DNA from: Agrilactobacillus fermenti
GTDB taxonomy: Bacteria; Bacillota; Bacilli; Lactobacillales; Lactobacillaceae
DNA: 58,245 bases
Assembly (NCBI RefSeq): GCF_021030645.1
Contig: NZ_JACGCJ010000017.1
Span: 1-58,245, forward strand
Direction of reading: 5' to 3'
Below are positions 48,751 to 58,119 of the stretch, one piece after another. A model generated the notes under the pieces. It saw only the letters and a list, made by a program, of their open reading frames with translations. It had not been told where the DNA came from and ran no database searches. Made by a program: the position numbers and the translations under genes. The stretch's first letter is position 1, and each line of letters begins with the position of its first letter.

Positions 48751-50049
48751 TTACGCCACTTCCCTTTCACTTGCTGCTTGCTCTGGTAAAACGAGATTCA
48801 AAACAATACCTAGTACAGTTGCAATTGCTAAGCCAGAAAACTGAAATTCACCAAGTTGTAGATAAGCATTGCCGATACCAATTACTAAGATCGATGAACC
48901 AATCATTAAGTTACGCTTTTTGTTGAAATCAATGTGGTTATCAATTAATACACGTAACCCACTTGAAGCAATTACGCCAAAAAGTAGAAAGCTGATACCA
49001 CCAATGACTGGTGATGGAATACTTTGAATCAAGGCACTCAGTTTACCTACAAAACTGAATAATACAGCAAACAGGCCAGCACCCATGAGTACATAAACAC
49101 TATGAACCTTTGTAATTGCCAATACACCAATATTTTCACCATAAGAAGTGACTGGTGGGCCACCAACGAAACCGGCAATGATTGAAGCTGTCCCATCGCC
49201 AGCTAAGGTCCGGTTTAATCCTGGCTTTTTGAAAAAGTTTCGATGGGTTAAACCATTTAGAACCATGATATGGCCCATATGTTCGGTCATGGTCACAAAG
49301 GCAATCGGAACCATACTTAAAATCGCACCCCAGTATAAGTGTGGGTGGTAAGAAAGAAAAGGTACCTGGAAATTTGGCAGTTGTAGCCAAGCCGCTGCTA
49401 TAACGGGTTTGAAATTTACGATACCAACTAAAACAGCCAACAAGTATCCAGCGATGATGCCTAGTAAGATCGCGATTTGACTTAAAAATCCTTTAAGGAA
49501 CATATTTAGAAAAATTGCGATCAATACGGTAGCCATGGCAACGATAAAGAAACGAATATCATAGTGTGTACCATTCATTGTTGCATCTTTAGCCGCAGTT
49601 CCAGCTAAAGATAATCCAATGACCATTACGATTGGCCCAACCACAATTGGTGGTAATGCTTTGTCAATCCAGCTGTAACCGATCTTTGCAACGATCAAAC
49701 TCACAATCAGATAAACAATACCAACGCCAACCGTTCCTTGAGCGATGCCAGGATAACCCGTCGTTTTCATGAGGGCCAACATAGGTACGATGAAAGAAAA
49801 ACTGGAACCCATATAAGCGGGAATACGTCGATTGGTGATCAAGATATACATCAATGTGCCAACGCCGGAACTGAATAAAGCGATTCCCGGATTCAAACCT
49901 ACTAAAATTGGAACCAATACAGTAGAACCAAACATGGCGAATAGATGCTGAATCGACAATCCCAACCAGTGACCAAAGGTTGGTCGATCTTGAATATCTA
50001 AAATAGCTTCTTTATTGCGAAATGGCTTTTGATCTGACAAGCCGGACAC
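48751..50049 (-). CDS. pyrP: Uracil permease
   Basis: A 432-residue transporter of the nucleobase/ascorbate family with about 12-14 membrane segments. GLSIQHLFAMFGSTVLVP near residue 29, the ALMKTTGYPG loop, the glutamate in TMTEHMGH near 249 and the GGPPVTSYGENIG motif near 295 are typical of UraA/PyrP. It brings in uracil for salvage and lies in the operon between pyrR and pyrB. Confidence 0.95.
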   Translation of the reverse strand: MSGLSDQKPFRNKEAILDIQDRPTFGHWLGLSIQHLFAMFGSTVLVPILVGLNPGIALFSSGVGTLMYILITNRRIPAYMGSSFSFIVPMLALMKTTGYPGIAQGTVGVGIVYLIVSLIVAKIGYSWIDKALPPIVVGPIVMVIGLSLAGTAAKDATMNGTHYDIRFFIVAMATVLIAIFLNMFLKGFLSQIAILLGIIAGYLLAVLVGIVNFKPVIAAAWLQLPNFQVPFLSYHPHLYWGAILSMVPIAFVTMTEHMGHIMVLNGLTHRNFFKKPGLNRTLAGDGTASIIAGFVGGPPVTSYGENIGVLAITKVHSVYVLMGAGLFAVLFSFVGKLSALIQSIPSPVIGGISFLLFGVIASSGLRVLIDNHIDFNKKRNLMIGSSILVIGIGNAYLQLGEFQFSGLAIATVLGIVLNLVLPEQAASEREVA

Positions 50050-50067
50050 CCTTCCTTATATCAAATA

Positions 50068-50643
<576 letters not shown>

Positions 50644-50651
50644 TTAATGCA

Positions 50652-50688
50652 TAAAAAAAGCGCCCGATCCAGAGTGGATAGAGCGCTA
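50652..50688 (-). terminator. Attenuator terminator of the pyr operon
   Basis: On the minus strand an AGCGC/GCGCT outer stem with inner ATCC/GGAT pairing encloses ACTCT. A run of seven T follows. It lies 36 bases before the pyrR start. Confidence 0.92.
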
Positions 50689-50828
50689 TACAAGACAACA
50701 CATAATGCCTAAACTACCAACTTAATTCAATGCAGTTAATCACTGCTTGAAAGTGGTTATGTTTTAACGTGTATACCTTCTTAGCCTCTCTGGACTAAAT
50801 TTAAAGGTGCTTTTATTTGATTGATTAA
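50689..50828 (-). promoter_or_regulatory. pyr leader with PyrR-binding loop and antiterminator
   Basis: The minus-strand sequence AGTCCAGAGAGGCT (50783-50796) matches the PyrR anti-antiterminator consensus ARUCCNGNGAGGYU. Downstream sequence can pair either with this region or with the attenuator. I see no further PyrR loops between the operon genes, where gaps are too short. Confidence 0.92.
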
Positions 50829-50857
50829 ACTATATCGAATAACACTGTAACTGTCAA
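50829..50857 (-). promoter_or_regulatory. Promoter of the pyr operon
   Basis: On the minus strand TTGACA (50852-50857) and TATAGT (50829-50834) are 17 bases apart. The -35 overlaps the last codons of the upstream rluD-type gene. Confidence 0.8.
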
Positions 50858-51765
50858 CCAATTGTTCTAAGTTTTTTGAGTGTTTGTTGAAAAATCTTAG
50901 GTGGCTCAATACTGAACTGCAATTCCTCATTGGTACGTGGATGTTTGAAGCCTAAGGTCTCGGCATGTAAAAATTGTCCATTTCCCGGAAGTGTCTTTTT
51001 AGGCCCATACACCGGATCTCCGGCCAAAGGATGACCGATATATTTCAGATGGACACGAATTTGATGTGTTCGCCCTGTTTCTAAGACGCATTTGATCAAT
51101 GTATATTGGCTCTTAGGGAAACGCTCCAATATTGTAAAATGGGTGACGGCCGGCCGCCCATCGCGGACAATTGCTTGGCGTTTACGGTCTTTAGGGTCAC
51201 GGCCAATTGGGGCATTGATCGTACCCGCTGGTTCTTGAATAATGCCGTGGACGATGGCTAAATATGCGCGTTCATTGGTTTTAGCTTTGAGTTGGGCCGT
51301 CAGCGATTGAACTGCCATTTCATTTTTGGCAATCATTAATAAGCCTGAAGTATCCTTGTCAATTCGATGTACAATACCAGGGCGAAGTTTGTCATTGATT
51401 CCTTTGAAATGAGTATGGTACAACAAAGCATTAACCAATGTATGATCAGGATGTCCTGGGGAAGGATGCACGACCATACCTTGAGGTTTGTTAACGACCA
51501 TGACGTCTTGATCTTCAAAAATAATGTCCAAAGGTATCTTTTCAGGAATAGCCTCTAATGGGGTCGGTTCAGGAATGTCAATCTGAATATGATCGCCAAT
51601 TTGGACTTGATAGTTTGCTTTAACAACTTGACCATTGACGGTTATGCGATCATTTTTTAACCAATGCTGTACTCGGGACCGAGAGTATTTCGTAAAATGG
51701 GCACTGATAGCTCGATCGATTCGTTGTTTTTCAACTTCAGATTGGTAGCTGATAACTTCACTCAT
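50854..51765 (-). CDS. RluD-family 23S rRNA pseudouridine synthase (YlyB-like)
   Basis: A 303-residue enzyme that isomerises uridines in RNA. An S4 RNA-binding domain (about residues 14-75) precedes the catalytic domain with the aspartate in HRIDKDTSGLLMIAK near 135. GRTHQIRVHLKYIGHPLAGD near 228 is the family C-terminal signature. The target site is probably in 23S rRNA but cannot be named. It overlaps lspA by four bases, the conserved lspA-ylyB-pyrR order. Confidence 0.94.
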   Translation of the reverse strand: MSEVISYQSEVEKQRIDRAISAHFTKYSRSRVQHWLKNDRITVNGQVVKANYQVQIGDHIQIDIPEPTPLEAIPEKIPLDIIFEDQDVMVVNKPQGMVVHPSPGHPDHTLVNALLYHTHFKGINDKLRPGIVHRIDKDTSGLLMIAKNEMAVQSLTAQLKAKTNERAYLAIVHGIIQEPAGTINAPIGRDPKDRKRQAIVRDGRPAVTHFTILERFPKSQYTLIKCVLETGRTHQIRVHLKYIGHPLAGDPVYGPKKTLPGNGQFLHAETLGFKHPRTNEELQFSIEPPKIFQQTLKKLRTIG

Positions 51766-52223
51766 GCTTTGACATCATCCTTATCAAAAAATAGTAAATA
51801 AATAAACAATAAAACAACACCAACCGTCACAAAGGTATCAGCCACATTAAAGATGGGAAAATTGATGAAATCTAGTCGAAACATGTCAACAACATAAGTT
51901 AGATGAAGTCGGTCAATAAAGTTACCGATGGCGCCGCCCAAAATAAAACTTAACCCGAGTTTTAACAAGATGTGATCATGTTGTTTTCGATACAATAGAT
52001 AGATGATCACAACACTAGCAACTGTCGTAACAATATAAAAGAACCAGGTTTTTCCCTGCAAGATACTCCAAGCAGCCCCATAATTACGAACGTAGAAAAG
52101 TGAAAAAACATGTGGTAAAAGTACATGACCTGCCCCAAGCGTAAGATTTGTGAGCACCCAATGTTTGACAAGCTGGTCAATAATTACGATGATGGCCGCT
52201 AAGCCGAGCCAGAGAAAAAACAT
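51762..52223 (-). CDS. lspA: Lipoprotein signal peptidase (signal peptidase II)
   Basis: A 153-residue membrane aspartyl protease with four helices that cuts signal peptides of lipoproteins. The catalytic aspartates are in GNFIDRLHLTYVVD near 100-115 and FNVADTFVTVG near 125-132. The N-terminal DQLVKHWV near 16 is also conserved. It lies 19 bases after the fhs stop, so it may share transcripts with fhs. Confidence 0.95.
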   Translation of the reverse strand: MFFLWLGLAAIIVIIDQLVKHWVLTNLTLGAGHVLLPHVFSLFYVRNYGAAWSILQGKTWFFYIVTTVASVVIIYLLYRKQHDHILLKLGLSFILGGAIGNFIDRLHLTYVVDMFRLDFINFPIFNVADTFVTVGVVLLFIYLLFFDKDDVKA

Positions 52224-52242
52224 AATTCACCTTCACTATTAT

Positions 52243-53919
52243 TTAAAATAAACCTGAAATAACACCATTCTCATCAACGTCCATATTTAATGCTGCCGGT
52301 TTTTTAGGTAATCCTGGCATTGTTAAGACAGAGCCTGTTAAAACGACTAAGAAACCTGACCCCGTTTTAGGGATGATTTCACGAACATGGATCGTAAAGT
52401 CTTCCGGCGCACCTAGCACATGTTGATCATCGGTAAATGAATACTGCGTCTTTGCCATACAAATTGCTAAATCTTGCCATTGATTTTTGTTGATTAATTT
52501 CAGGTTTTGTAATGCTTTGTTGGAAAATTCAACGTGTTTACCGCCATAAATTTTTTGAACGATTGCATTGATTTTATTTTCAACTGAGTCCTGGCGATCG
52601 TAAAGTGGTGTGAATTCAGCAGGCTGTTTTAAAGCTTCAGTAACAGCCTTTGCTAAATCAATGCCACCGGCACTGCCCTTGGCCCAAACTTCAGTATTAA
52701 TGGCTTGGACACCTAACTCAGCACATAAATCTTGAAGTAATTTAATTTCAGCCGCCGTATCTGCAGAAAAGGCATTGATGGCTACAACGACCGGGACGTG
52801 ATACTGTTGCATATTTTTAATATGCCGCCGTAAATTTGCAAAGCCTTTCTTCAAAGCGGTCAAATTTTCGTTAGTTAATTCAGCTACGGGAACGCCACCG
52901 TTATATTTTAAGGCACGTACAGTCGCAACAATAACGGTAGCATCTGGTGTATGGCCAATAGCTGGTGCGGCAATATCCATAAACTTCTCACCGCCAAGGT
53001 CTGCACCAAATCCAGCTTCGGTTACGGCAATGTCTCCCAGACCTAAGGCCATCTTAGTGGCTAAAATGCTATTGCAGCCATGTGCAATATTTGCAAATGG
53101 TCCCCCATGGATAAAAGCGGGTGTTTGTTCCAGTGTCTGTACCAAATTTGGTTTTAAAGCATCTTTTAACAACATTGTAATTGCACCTTGGACTTTTAAA
53201 TCAGCCACAGTGACTGGTTGCCGGTCGTAAGTATAAGCAACGGTAATGTTAGCGATGCGCTGCTTCAAATCACTAATATCTTCAGCAAGGCATAAAATAG
53301 CCATCAATTCACTGGCCACGGTAATATCAAACCCATCTTGACGTGGCGTGCCTGAAGTTGGACCACCTAGACCAATCACAATTTGACGTAAGGCACGGTC
53401 ATTAATATCCAAAGCACGTTTCCATTGGATCCGGCGCGGATCAATGTTTAGTTCATTACCTTGTTGAATATGATTGTCAATCAAAGCTGCTAAAGTATCA
53501 TTCGCCGTCGTCAGCGCATGCATATCGCCAGTGAAGTGCAAATTAATATCTTCCATTGGAATCACTTGAGCTTGACCGCCACCAGTTGCACCACCTTTCA
53601 TACCCATGACAGGACCTAAAGAAGGCTCACGCAAAGCAATGACTGTTTTTTGACCAATTTTGTTTAGGGCATCTGCTAGTCCAATTGAAATCGTCGATTT
53701 TCCCTCACCTGCTGGTGTTGGATTAATCGAGGTAACCAAAACGAGTTTCCCTTGGGACTTGCTCTTAACTTGTTTGATTGCATTATAAGTAAGTTTAGCC
53801 TTATATTGACCGTAGTTTTCTAAATCGTTAGCTTGTAGACCTATTTTTGCACCAATCTCATTAATTGGTTTCATTGTGGTTGCTTCAACCGTTTGTGCAA
53901 TTTCAATATCGCGCTTCAT
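52243..53919 (-). CDS. fhs: Formate-tetrahydrofolate ligase
   Basis: A 558-residue enzyme making 10-formyltetrahydrofolate from formate, ATP and tetrahydrofolate. The ATP site is [12 protein letters not shown] near residue 67. [11 protein letters not shown] near 113, the [13 protein letters not shown] segment and the C-terminal [20 protein letters not shown] are family signatures. Together with PflB it gives a route from pyruvate carbon to one-carbon units for purines and initiator tRNA. AGGAGG precedes the ATG. Confidence 0.97.
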   Translation of the reverse strand: MKRDIEIAQTVEATTMKPINEIGAKIGLQANDLENYGQYKAKLTYNAIKQVKSKSQGKLVLVTSINPTPAGEGKSTISIGLADALNKIGQKTVIALREPSLGPVMGMKGGATGGGQAQVIPMEDINLHFTGDMHALTTANDTLAALIDNHIQQGNELNIDPRRIQWKRALDINDRALRQIVIGLGGPTSGTPRQDGFDITVASELMAILCLAEDISDLKQRIANITVAYTYDRQPVTVADLKVQGAITMLLKDALKPNLVQTLEQTPAFIHGGPFANIAHGCNSILATKMALGLGDIAVTEAGFGADLGGEKFMDIAAPAIGHTPDATVIVATVRALKYNGGVPVAELTNENLTALKKGFANLRRHIKNMQQYHVPVVVAINAFSADTAAEIKLLQDLCAELGVQAINTEVWAKGSAGGIDLAKAVTEALKQPAEFTPLYDRQDSVENKINAIVQKIYGGKHVEFSNKALQNLKLINKNQWQDLAICMAKTQYSFTDDQHVLGAPEDFTIHVREIIPKTGSGFLVVLTGSVLTMPGLPKKPAALNMDVDENGVISGLF

Positions 53920-53940
53920 GCAATGCCTCCTGAAAAAGAA

Positions 53941-54387
53941 TTAGTTGTCAATTAACACTTTATCGACGTCCACTATTGTAACACGATTTTTATTCATTGT
54001 TTCTAAGAATTTGTTCATTTTTTTGTGGCTCATTAGGATGTCATAATGTAAATAGCTGGGTTTGATCATTTTAATCCGAACATTGTGGTTCAGGACTGTA
54101 ATTTTTTTAATATTTTTAACAGTAACTAATTTCGTTCGTCCAAACGCACGATGATACTTTAAGGCAACTAACGATTTTTTGGTGTATAGCAGCTCGATCT
54201 TGAAGCCTAGCACACCATAAATTGTTAAACCGATAGCAATTAGCCAAAAAATCATACCTATCCAGCTGAAACCCGTCGTTTCAAATTGAATAATCAGACC
54301 TAAAAACAAAAAAATTAACATGATACACCAATAAATAATGGTGTTAGTCATTGCTGGCTGGACGCGAAATTTATGTTGTTGATCCAT
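53941..54387 (-). CDS. Small membrane protein, EbsA-like
   Basis: A 148-residue protein with two adjacent membrane helices (about residues 18-60) and a cytoplasmic C-terminal half with a GRTKLVTVKNIKKI pattern like a PH/bPH2-type domain. The layout and its place between fhs and an RNase HI-like gene recall the EbsA family of enterococci and lactobacilli, but I base this on context and general form. The open frame extends upstream; the ATG at 54387 has a GGAGG site and avoids overlap with the divergent gene. Confidence 0.6.
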   Translation of the reverse strand: MDQQHKFRVQPAMTNTIIYWCIMLIFLFLGLIIQFETTGFSWIGMIFWLIAIGLTIYGVLGFKIELLYTKKSLVALKYHRAFGRTKLVTVKNIKKITVLNHNVRIKMIKPSYLHYDILMSHKKMNKFLETMNKNRVTIVDVDKVLIDN

Positions 54388-54470
54388 ATAGAGGCCTCCA
54401 AGGTTATATTTCCATGAAATATATGTTAACATAACTTTTAAATCAATGTTGATTTGTTCGAGGTGTTCAC

Positions 54471-54857
54471 ATGCTAAAATTATATACCGACGCCGCTGTG
54501 CGTGGTAATCCAGGACCGGCAACGGGCGGTGCTTTAATTATTCAGGCACATAAGCAAATCCAACTCAAAACCTACCTGGGCACGATGAATAACCATGAAG
54601 CCGAATTTAGGGCTGCAATTTGGGCTTTCACTTATCTAACAGAAAATTTCTCTACCGATGAAGTTGTTGCGTTTTATGCCGATAGCAAACTACTGATCGA
54701 TAGTTTGACGAAACATTATGCAAAGCACTTTGCATCTGTATTGAAACAGTTATTAGTACTGCAAAGCCAGTTTACCTTAGTTTTGAATGAATGGATCCCC
54801 GAACGTGCAAACGGTGGCGCCCATTCCCTTGCTTTAAGCGAGTTACAAAATTACTAA
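54471..54857 (+). CDS. RNase HI-like protein
   Basis: A 128-residue protein with the RNase H fold. Catalytic acids are Asp in YTDAAVRGNPGP at residue 7, Glu in NNHEAEFRA near 42 and Asp in FYADSK near 66. The last position reads NGGAHSLA, with His where Escherichia coli RNase HI has Asp; this is common in the RVT_3/plant-like branch. It probably cleaves RNA in RNA/DNA hybrids, in addition to RnhB. The ATG follows a GAGGTG site and is divergent from the EbsA-like gene. Confidence 0.88.
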   Translation: MLKLYTDAAVRGNPGPATGGALIIQAHKQIQLKTYLGTMNNHEAEFRAAIWAFTYLTENFSTDEVVAFYADSKLLIDSLTKHYAKHFASVLKQLLVLQSQFTLVLNEWIPERANGGAHSLALSELQNY

Positions 54858-54873
54858 CTGATTAAGTAAAGAT

Positions 54874-54898
54874 AAAAGCCAGTCAACAATGGGCTTTT
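54874..54898 (+). terminator. Short terminator after the RNase HI-like gene
   Basis: AAAAGCC and GGCTTTT pair around an 11-base loop, and GTTAAAA follows. It is weaker than the hairpin at 54904 and may only assist it. Confidence 0.5.
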
Positions 54899-54903
54899 GT
54901 TAA

Positions 54904-54960
54904 AAAATAACGTGGGCCCTAAGACAATGTAAGAAACTGTCTCGGAACTCACGTTATTTT
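54904..54960. terminator. Bidirectional terminator before the nitroreductase gene
   Basis: An 11-bp perfect outer stem (AAAATAACGTG with CACGTTATTTT) and an inner AGACA/TGTCT pairing. T runs lie on both strands. It serves the convergent RNase HI-like and nitroreductase genes. Confidence 0.85.
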
Positions 54961-54983
54961 AAATATCAATTAGAAAAAACTAA

Positions 54984-55586
54984 TTATTTTAAGACCTTGA
55001 AACGATCTTCGCGATCCATAAATTCTTTTTCGCCAGCTGGTTGTTCAATTGAACCAAAAGGCAATTGTGCGCGTAATTTCCAGTTATCTGGAATGTTGAA
55101 AGCGGCTTTAACTTCATCGTCAATCAAGGGGTTATAATGCTGTAAATTTGCACCAATGCCTTCGTTAGCAAAAGCAGTCCAAACGTTGAATTGTGCATTC
55201 CCTTGACCTTGTTCAGCCCAATCAGCAAAGTTATCAGCATACAAAGCAAAGTTGTTTTCAAATTCTTTAACAACATCAGTATCCGTGTAGAATAAGATTG
55301 TACCAAAGGCAGCCTTGAAGCCTTCAATTTTAGCTTGTGTGCTCTTAAATGCTTCTTCAGTAGGTACTTCAGGACGAAGACGTTCCAAAGTAAGATCCCA
55401 GAGTTTATCGTGGTTTTCGTTAAATAAGAAAACGGCACGCGTCGTTTGGTTATTGAATGCAGATGGTGACAATTCAATTGCACGCTCTGCTAATTCAACG
55501 ATTTCATCAGGTGTTTGTGTTACCTTTTTACCCAAAGCATAAATTGTACGACGTTTTTCGACTAAATCCAAGTATTGAGAAGACAT
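54984..55586 (-). CDS. Nitroreductase family oxidoreductase
   Basis: A 200-residue FMN-dependent NAD(P)H oxidoreductase of the nitroreductase fold. RRTIYALG near residue 12 is the first FMN-binding segment, SPSAFNNQTTRAVF near 40 the second, and the GIGANLQHYNP and LPFGSI segments near 145-175 the third. The natural substrate is unknown; quinones, nitro compounds or reactive aldehydes are possible. A GTG at 55601 lies inside the AAAGGTGG ribosome site, so I chose the ATG at 55586. A palindrome covers the promoter. Confidence 0.9.
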   Translation of the reverse strand: MSSQYLDLVEKRRTIYALGKKVTQTPDEIVELAERAIELSPSAFNNQTTRAVFLFNENHDKLWDLTLERLRPEVPTEEAFKSTQAKIEGFKAAFGTILFYTDTDVVKEFENNFALYADNFADWAEQGQGNAQFNVWTAFANEGIGANLQHYNPLIDDEVKAAFNIPDNWKLRAQLPFGSIEQPAGEKEFMDREDRFKVLK

Positions 55587-55627
55587 AAAGTTTTTAACCA
55601 CCTTTAATTATTTATTGCATGCTTAAA

Positions 55628-55657
55628 AGTATACCAACTTACTTTACGTTAGTAAAG
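55628..55657 (-). promoter_or_regulatory. Nitroreductase promoter with an operator-like palindrome
   Basis: On the minus strand TTTACT (55651-55656) and TATACT (55628-55633) are 17 bases apart. CTTTAC-GTTA-GTAAAG (55642-55657) is a perfect 6-bp inverted repeat over the -35, a natural site for a repressor. Confidence 0.65.
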
Positions 55658-55673
55658 GACTTTTTCAAATTAT

Positions 55674-55701
55674 TTGGAATCCAGTGTAATTACGTTATAA
55701 T
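55674..55701 (+). promoter_or_regulatory. Promoter of the third degV gene
   Basis: TTGGAA (55674-55679) and TATAAT (55696-55701) are 16 bases apart, 35 bases before the ATG. Confidence 0.6.
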
Positions 55702-55735
55702 AAAACAAACTAAATGTATTTTGGAGTGAAACATT

Positions 55736-56608
55736 ATGAAAACAGCTGTGTTAACGGATAGTACGGCTTACCTTACACAAGCACAACAGGATAAATATCA
55801 AATACAAGTCGTACCAATTCCAATTATTTGGGGTAATCACACGTATTATGATACGAAAGATATAACTTCAGACGAATTTTACTCACGCTTAGATAAAGAT
55901 CAAGAGCTGCCGACAACTTCGACACCTGCTCTTGGGGAAGTTCAAGTATACTTTGACCGCTTAGCGGCAGCTGGGTATACAGATGTGATTTGTATTCTGT
56001 TATCAAGCGGCATAAGTTCTTTTGTACCCAATTTAGCGGCCTATGCTAAAGAAGTTTCTAATATTAAGGTCCATGTCTATGATTCTCATATCACTTGTGC
56101 CGGTTTAGCGGATATGGCCTTGTTAGCAGGAAAATTGGCCCAAGCTGGTAAAACGCCAGCAGATATCATTCAGGCGCTAGATCAGGAAAAAGCAACAATG
56201 GGTGTCTATTTTATGGTTGATGATTTGAGCCATTTAAAAAGAACCGGCCGTTTGAGCAATGCCTCCAGCTTTATCGGGGGGTTACTCAAAATCAAACCGA
56301 TTCTTTCAATGGATATCCAGGATGAAGGTAAAATTTCTGCCATCGCCAAAGAACGACAAGCTAAGAAAGCTTATGAACATATTAAAACAGCTTTTAGTCA
56401 AGCCATAGCTCAAGTAGACTACCCTGTTCGAGTAACCGTGTTCGATGCGGCAGATGAAACAGTCAAGCAGCAATGGATAACTGACTTACAGCAAAGCTTT
56501 CCCAATATTGTTGTCGATGAAAGTATCATTGGTCCGGTAATTGGGGTGCATACAGGGCAAGGTGCCATGGCCATGATTTGGGCGCGAGATTGGCAGAGTT
56601 TTAATTAA
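55736..56608 (+). CDS. DegV family fatty acid-binding protein (copy 3)
   Basis: A 290-residue FakB-type protein. It begins KTAVLTDSTAYLT. TTSTPALG near residue 61, the LSSGISSF segment near 90, DLSHLKRTGRLSNASS near 163 and the C-terminal GPVIGVHTGQGA match the family. It resembles copy 2 more than copy 1 in its start (TDSTAYL). FakB proteins bind one fatty acid for phosphorylation by FakA, which is not in this window. TTGGAG precedes the ATG. It converges on the small gene at 56612, with only three bases between them. Confidence 0.9.
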   Translation: MKTAVLTDSTAYLTQAQQDKYQIQVVPIPIIWGNHTYYDTKDITSDEFYSRLDKDQELPTTSTPALGEVQVYFDRLAAAGYTDVICILLSSGISSFVPNLAAYAKEVSNIKVHVYDSHITCAGLADMALLAGKLAQAGKTPADIIQALDQEKATMGVYFMVDDLSHLKRTGRLSNASSFIGGLLKIKPILSMDIQDEGKISAIAKERQAKKAYEHIKTAFSQAIAQVDYPVRVTVFDAADETVKQQWITDLQQSFPNIVVDESIIGPVIGVHTGQGAMAMIWARDWQSFN

Positions 56609-56611
56609 AAC

Positions 56612-56941
56612 CTATTTTTCCCATTTGACGAAGTCATCAAGATGTCTACCAAGATAATTGATGGCTTCTTTTGCTAACTCGTTAGCTTTGCGATCGGTCT
56701 TTGCTGGGTCTTCGCCATAATAGTCAACAATGAATCCCTTAGCAACATCAAGAAAATTTTCAGTACGGCCAAACCCATTATCTTGGAATAAGTCGTCTAG
56801 GTTTTCCAGACCCTTGCTAGCTGCATCATAAATAGTGTGGACAACGTTACGATCTTCAGGCAATTTTTGATTACCATACTTGATCAAAAATTCATTCATA
56901 TCAATAATTGCTTCATGTTTAGCTTCTTTTTCCTTTTTCAC
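56612..56941 (-). CDS. Small acidic protein of unknown function
   Basis: A 109-residue soluble protein that I do not recognise. It starts with a lysine/glutamate-rich stretch (KKEKEAKHEA) and is predicted mostly helical, with FLIKYGNQKLPEDRNVVHTIYD, LENLDDLFQDNGFG and a C-terminal LGRHLDDFVKWEK. There is no membrane segment or cysteine. The start is GTG with a GAGGTGAG site seven bases before it. TTGCCA and TATATT at 17 bases form a promoter, and a perfect 12-bp inverted repeat lies over its -10 and leader, so it looks like a real, regulated gene. Confidence 0.75.
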   Translation of the reverse strand: MKKEKEAKHEAIIDMNEFLIKYGNQKLPEDRNVVHTIYDAASKGLENLDDLFQDNGFGRTENFLDVAKGFIVDYYGEDPAKTDRKANELAKEAINYLGRHLDDFVKWEK

Positions 56942-56956
56942 TTACACTCACCTCAT

Positions 56957-56989
56957 AAAAACTATATTACGCTTTCTAATATAGTTTTT
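56957..56989 (-). promoter_or_regulatory. 12-bp inverted repeat over the promoter of the small gene
   Basis: AAAAACTATATT (56957-56968) and AATATAGTTTTT (56978-56989) flank nine bases. On the minus strand the first arm contains the -10 TATATT, with -35 TTGCCA at 57001-57006 and a 17-base spacer. The second arm ends just before the ribosome site. It may be an operator or a leader hairpin. Confidence 0.6.
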
Positions 56990-57083
56990 ATACGTTTATT
57001 TGGCAAATTCATCTCATCGGAATGATTCCCTTTTTTACAAATAAATTGTATACTTTGAATATATTGATGAAAGGGGTTTTATA

Positions 57084-58097
57084 ATGCGTTACGTAATTAT
57101 GAAGTCTAATGATATTCGGGAAAATTTGGCAACAGAAACTTATTTAATGAACAATAAAAATTTTGACGAACCTTTATTGTTATTTTATATAGAAGGTCCT
57201 TGTATTATTGTAGGTCGGAATCAAAATACATTTGAAGAAATCAATCAAAAATATGTTGAAGATCATCACATTACAGTCACACGCCGGCTTTCTGGTGGCG
57301 GTGCTGTCTATCAAGATCTAGGAAATCTTTGTTTCAGCTTTGTAGTCAAAGCTGACAGCGAAGAGTTTGGCGATTTCAAGTCATTTACCCAACCCATTGT
57401 TGACGCCTTACATGAAATGGGTGCGACTAGTGCAGAAGTCAGTGGCCGTAATGATATTTTGGTCGATAATAAGAAGTTTTCGGGTAATGCCATGTATACT
57501 AAAAACGGAAAGACTTTCAGTCACGGAACCCTTTCATATGATGTGGATCTTGATGTTCTAACGGAAGCGCTGAATGTGCCTGCTGATAAGATTGCTTCTA
57601 AGGGTATCAAGTCCATTCGTAGCCGTGTTACCAATCTTAAGCCCTATTTAAAACCAGAATATCAGAATCTAACAACGGCTCAGTTTAGGGATATTTTGTT
57701 ATTGCATCTATTCAATGCTAAAAGTATTGACGAGATTAAGGCTCATGAATATATTGTGACACCAGAAGATGAGCAACAAATTAAGAAAATCTTTGATGAT
57801 ACTTATAATAACTGGGATTGGGTTTATGGCAAGTCACCAGACTTTACGTTACAAAAACGGAAGCATTTTGACTTTGGAACCATTGATGCTCGCTTATTAG
57901 TAGAAAGCGGCAAAATTCAGAATATCAAATTCTATGGCGATTTCTTCGGCCCTGAAGATGCGACACAATTGGCAGAGAAACTTAAAGGCACAATTTATGA
58001 TCGGCAGCATTTGAGCGAAACCTTAGAAAATATAGATACCAATAAATACTTTAATGGCATTCCTAAGTCTGAAGTTATTGAGTTGTTAGCACAGTAG
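57084..58097 (+). CDS. lplA: Lipoate-protein ligase A
   Basis: A 337-residue ligase that activates lipoate with ATP and attaches it to the lysine of lipoyl domains. The large domain has ARLSGGGAVY-like RRLSGGGAVYQDLGN near residue 71, the substrate loop GRNDILVDNKKFSGNA near 118 with the key lysine, and SHGTLSYD near 148. The C-terminal small domain (about 250-337) is present, so it is the two-domain bacterial type. Its target complex is not in this window. AAAGGGG precedes the ATG. A group II intron end lies just downstream. Confidence 0.93.
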   Translation: MRYVIMKSNDIRENLATETYLMNNKNFDEPLLLFYIEGPCIIVGRNQNTFEEINQKYVEDHHITVTRRLSGGGAVYQDLGNLCFSFVVKADSEEFGDFKSFTQPIVDALHEMGATSAEVSGRNDILVDNKKFSGNAMYTKNGKTFSHGTLSYDVDLDVLTEALNVPADKIASKGIKSIRSRVTNLKPYLKPEYQNLTTAQFRDILLLHLFNAKSIDEIKAHEYIVTPEDEQQIKKIFDDTYNNWDWVYGKSPDFTLQKRKHFDFGTIDARLLVESGKIQNIKFYGDFFGPEDATQLAEKLKGTIYDRQHLSETLENIDTNKYFNGIPKSEVIELLAQ

Positions 58098-58119
58098 TCA
58101 TAGTTAATGTGCTTAAGGA

